Source of the DNA: Sphaerisporangium album
GTDB lineage: Bacteria; Actinomycetota; Actinomycetes; Streptosporangiales; Streptosporangiaceae
Direction: 5' to 3'
Length of the DNA: 64,000 nt
NCBI RefSeq assembly: GCF_003323745.1
Contig: NZ_QOIL01000019.1
Location: forward strand, 1 to 64,000
Numbering within the stretch: position 1 is the first letter of the stretch; the number at the start of each line of letters is the position of its first letter. Shown here piece after piece: positions 61,983 to 64,000 of this stretch. Below the pieces are notes generated by a model, which did not search any database, was not told the origin of the DNA, and saw only the letters and a program-made list of their open reading frames with translations. Both the position numbers and the translations under genes were made by a program.

Positions 61983-63851
61983 TCAGGCGTTGACCTCCAG
62001 GGCAGCGCGGACCGCGGACTCCAGGGACCCCTCGATCCAGGCGTGCTTCAGCGAGGTGTGCTCGCCCGCGAAGTGCAGGGGCCCCTCGGGGACGGCGACG
62101 GCCGGGTGGATCTCGGTCATCTGGCCGGGGGTGAAGACCGCGGCCTCCCCGAAGGCGTACCGGTTGCGCAGCCAGCTCTGCGTCTGCCCGTGGCCGGTGT
62201 AGAACTCGGTGATCCGGTCGCCGTGCACCTCCGCGAGGCCCCGCAGCGCGTAGCCGTACCGTTCGCGGTCGTCCATCGAGTCCCAGCGCGCGGCGTCGTC
62301 GGCCCACACGTAGCTGGCCAGCACGACGCCGCCCTCGCTGCCCGGCACCGCGTGGGAGGGGTAGTAGGTGAACCGGTTGGCGTTGTCCGCCACCGAGCCC
62401 CCGCCGGTCACGTGGGTCACCCGGCCCGGACGGTAGCGCGGGCCGAGCTCCCGCTTCCAGTCCTGCTCGTCGAACTCCCACCAGCGCCTGCGGAACTCCA
62501 GCAGCACCTTGGTCGCCGAGTCGTAGTGCAGCTCTATGATCGCGCGGCGCTTGGCGTACGACAGCGCGGGGGTGATCTCGACGTGGCGCAGCGCCGGGAA
62601 CGGGATCGTGACGATCGCGACGTCGCCGTGGAAGGTCTCGGCGGGCCGCTGCGGCGCCGAGGACGACTCGTCGCTGCCCCGCTCGCTGACGGTGTCGACG
62701 CGCACGCCCCCGCCGGAGGTCGTGATGCGCACGGCCCGCCGGTCCATGCGGATGTTCCCGCGCAGGCCGGGCTCCAGCCGGTACGGCAGCATGCGGCTGC
62801 CGCCCGTCATCTCCCAGTAGGTGGCCGACGGGTTCACCAGGCTGCGCGTGAGGAAGGTGTGCATGAAGGCCAGCGGGAGCCGCGAGGTGAGGTTCTCGAT
62901 CGTGCCGATGGCGTCGATCGCCGCGTCGCTCAACCCCGCGTGCTCGGTGAGGAAGCGGTTCATGGAGTGGCCGTCGAACTCGCGCAGGACGCGCGCCCAG
63001 CCCCTGATCAGCTCGGGGAGCGGCTTGTCGACGCGCTGGGAGCCGTGGAGCACCGAGATGTGGTCGCGCACCGGGTCGAGCGCCTCGTCCAGGATCTGGG
63101 CGGTCGTCCTGCGGTCCTTCAGGCCGAAGGAGGCGTTGATCCTGCGCGGGTCGGCGGCGTACTCGTCGCGGCGCTGGACGATGCCGTTGACGCGGATCCA
63201 GGTGTGGTTGAGCCGCGCGGGCGCCTCGTACTTCCCCTTCACCGGCCCCGACCGCCAGACGTGCCCGCCGCGCGAGGTGTAGGTGACGGGCGGGATCGGT
63301 CCGCTCGGCGCCGCGCCGGGCCGCACGTCCACGTTGTAGAACGGGCGGCGGGGGATGCCGAGCTTGTCGATCAGCGCCATCGTGAGCGGATGGAAGTCGG
63401 GGATGCGCATCGCGCCCGCCTCGGCGTACTGCGCGTGGTCGGCGAACCCGGACGTGAAGGTCTTGATGCGGCCTCCGATGCGGTTGCCGTTGGCCTCGAT
63501 CACCGTGACCTGGTGGCCCGCCCGCTTGAGCAGCGTGGCGGCCACCAGACCGGCGATGCCCGCCCCGATGACGAGCACCTTCTTCGGCGAGCGCGCCTTC
63601 GGCAGTCCGTGGTCGATGAGCACGCGCAGGTAGCGCAGCTTGAGGTCCGCGTTGTGCTCGTCGACGAGCAGCAGGTCGCGGGCGACCTTCTCGCAGGTTT
63701 CCCGGCTCGGGGCCGCCGCCCCGCGCGAGGGCGCCGAGGCGGGGGCCGCCGAGGCGGGTACGGCGGGGGCCGCGCCCGCCACGCCGGCGAGGGAGCCGAC
63801 GGCGCCGAGCCCGGCGAGCCGGGCGAATCCTCGGCGGTCGATGGTCGTCAT
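61983..63851 (-). CDS. Tat-exported flavin amine oxidase (L-amino acid oxidase-like)
   Basis: This 622-residue protein has a Tat signal ([10 protein letters not shown], then a hydrophobic Ala/Gly core, cut near residue 35). The FAD motif is [15 protein letters not shown], the amine-oxidase block is [10 protein letters not shown] and the C-terminal FAD-binding segment is [21 protein letters not shown]. It resembles secreted bacterial L-amino acid oxidases that release H2O2 and ammonia. ATG 63851 is preceded by GGAGGA and places the twin Arg at residues 6-7. An in-frame upstream extension is rejected. The remaining bases to the window end show no further gene. Confidence 0.9.
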   Translation of the reverse strand: MTTIDRRGFARLAGLGAVGSLAGVAGAAPAVPASAAPASAPSRGAAAPSRETCEKVARDLLLVDEHNADLKLRYLRVLIDHGLPKARSPKKVLVIGAGIAGLVAATLLKRAGHQVTVIEANGNRIGGRIKTFTSGFADHAQYAEAGAMRIPDFHPLTMALIDKLGIPRRPFYNVDVRPGAAPSGPIPPVTYTSRGGHVWRSGPVKGKYEAPARLNHTWIRVNGIVQRRDEYAADPRRINASFGLKDRRTTAQILDEALDPVRDHISVLHGSQRVDKPLPELIRGWARVLREFDGHSMNRFLTEHAGLSDAAIDAIGTIENLTSRLPLAFMHTFLTRSLVNPSATYWEMTGGSRMLPYRLEPGLRGNIRMDRRAVRITTSGGGVRVDTVSERGSDESSSAPQRPAETFHGDVAIVTIPFPALRHVEITPALSYAKRRAIIELHYDSATKVLLEFRRRWWEFDEQDWKRELGPRYRPGRVTHVTGGGSVADNANRFTYYPSHAVPGSEGGVVLASYVWADDAARWDSMDDRERYGYALRGLAEVHGDRITEFYTGHGQTQSWLRNRYAFGEAAVFTPGQMTEIHPAVAVPEGPLHFAGEHTSLKHAWIEGSLESAVRAALEVNA

Positions 63852-64000
63852 TGATGTCCTCCGTGTGAGACGAACACTCTGGGTCGGGATATGACCACGG
63901 AAAGTCTCGACATGGAGGGGACATCGGTCGTCTCGGCACGCCATGCCAGATGAGCTGGCATTCCAACCGATGAGGAAGGGGCTTTCCTTTCGGGGGCCTT

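Noticed and set aside
1-64000. CRISPR arrays, tRNA, rRNA, phage integrase/attachment sites
   Set aside because: No regularly spaced repeats, cloverleaf-like sequences, rRNA segments or integrase genes were recognised by eye.

Overview
The window is high-G+C DNA from a filamentous actinomycete, probably of the Streptosporangiales (Nonomuraea or Sphaerisporangium-like). That placement is inferred from the gene repertoire: XRE/DUF397 regulator pairs, HATPase anti-sigma-like proteins, modular type I PKSs, CBM2- and CBM6-bearing secreted hydrolases and Tat-exported oxidases. No rRNA, tRNA or CRISPR was seen. The left ~34.8 kb is an accessory, biosynthetic region. The right ~29 kb is carbohydrate-use, signalling and general metabolism.

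Region 1 (1-7.3 kb, + strand): the tail of an IS5-type transposase is followed directly by an N-terminally truncated JmjC/cupin protein. A tightly coupled operon continues with a second cupin (metal ligands lost), an S9 prolyl-oligopeptidase-like peptidase, a YcaO enzyme, a TfuA protein, a third JmjC/cupin and a GNAT acetyltransferase. YcaO plus TfuA is the known pair for peptide-backbone thioamidation, so this looks like a RiPP pathway. No convincing precursor gene is visible. Region 2 (7.3-9.2 kb): a WhiJ-like XRE regulator with its DUF397 partner, divergent from an anti-sigma-like ATPase.

Region 3 (9.3-33.5 kb): a complete-looking small lipid-polyketide cluster. A fatty-acyl-AMP ligase (+) faces a long minus-strand operon. 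A 3222-residue PKS (ACP-KS-AT-KR-ACP-KS-AT-KR-ACP) comes first, then FkbK-, FkbJ-, FkbI- and FkbH-like genes that build an ACP-bound hydroxymalonyl extender (no FkbG O-methyltransferase is present), a type II thioesterase, an ABC-2 exporter and a second PKS (KS-KR-ACP) whose AT core is missing. A phosphopantetheinyl transferase, a gamma-carbonic-anhydrase-like protein and a LuxR-type regulator without a phospho-acceptor Asp follow on the other side. Inferred product: an acyl chain primed by the FAAL, extended three times, ketoreduced each time, with at least one alpha-hydroxyl from the unusual extender.

Region 4 (33.5-34.9 kb): low-coding, lower-G+C stretch with a 48-nt inverted repeat and a frameshifted IS3 orfA, marking the probable edge of the accessory region. 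Region 5 (34.9-46.6 kb): lipase, orphan histidine kinase, secreted GH99-like glycosidase with a discoidin-like domain, ROK regulator, and two secreted CBM6 proteins (PQQ-type sugar dehydrogenase with PKD domain; ThuA). Region 6 (46.8-50.6 kb): an ebo-like set (inositol-phosphate synthase, xylose-isomerase-like protein, EboA, TatD-like hydrolase) without the usual UbiA. Region 7 (50.7-58.5 kb): two further regulators, a deacetylase-xylanase operon behind repeated GAAACAT elements, a GNAT protein and a DUF302 protein. Region 8 (58.6-64 kb): a second histidine kinase paralogous to the first, an FAD amine/glycine-oxidase-like enzyme and a Tat-exported flavin amine oxidase. Strong hairpins lie at most convergent gene junctions.
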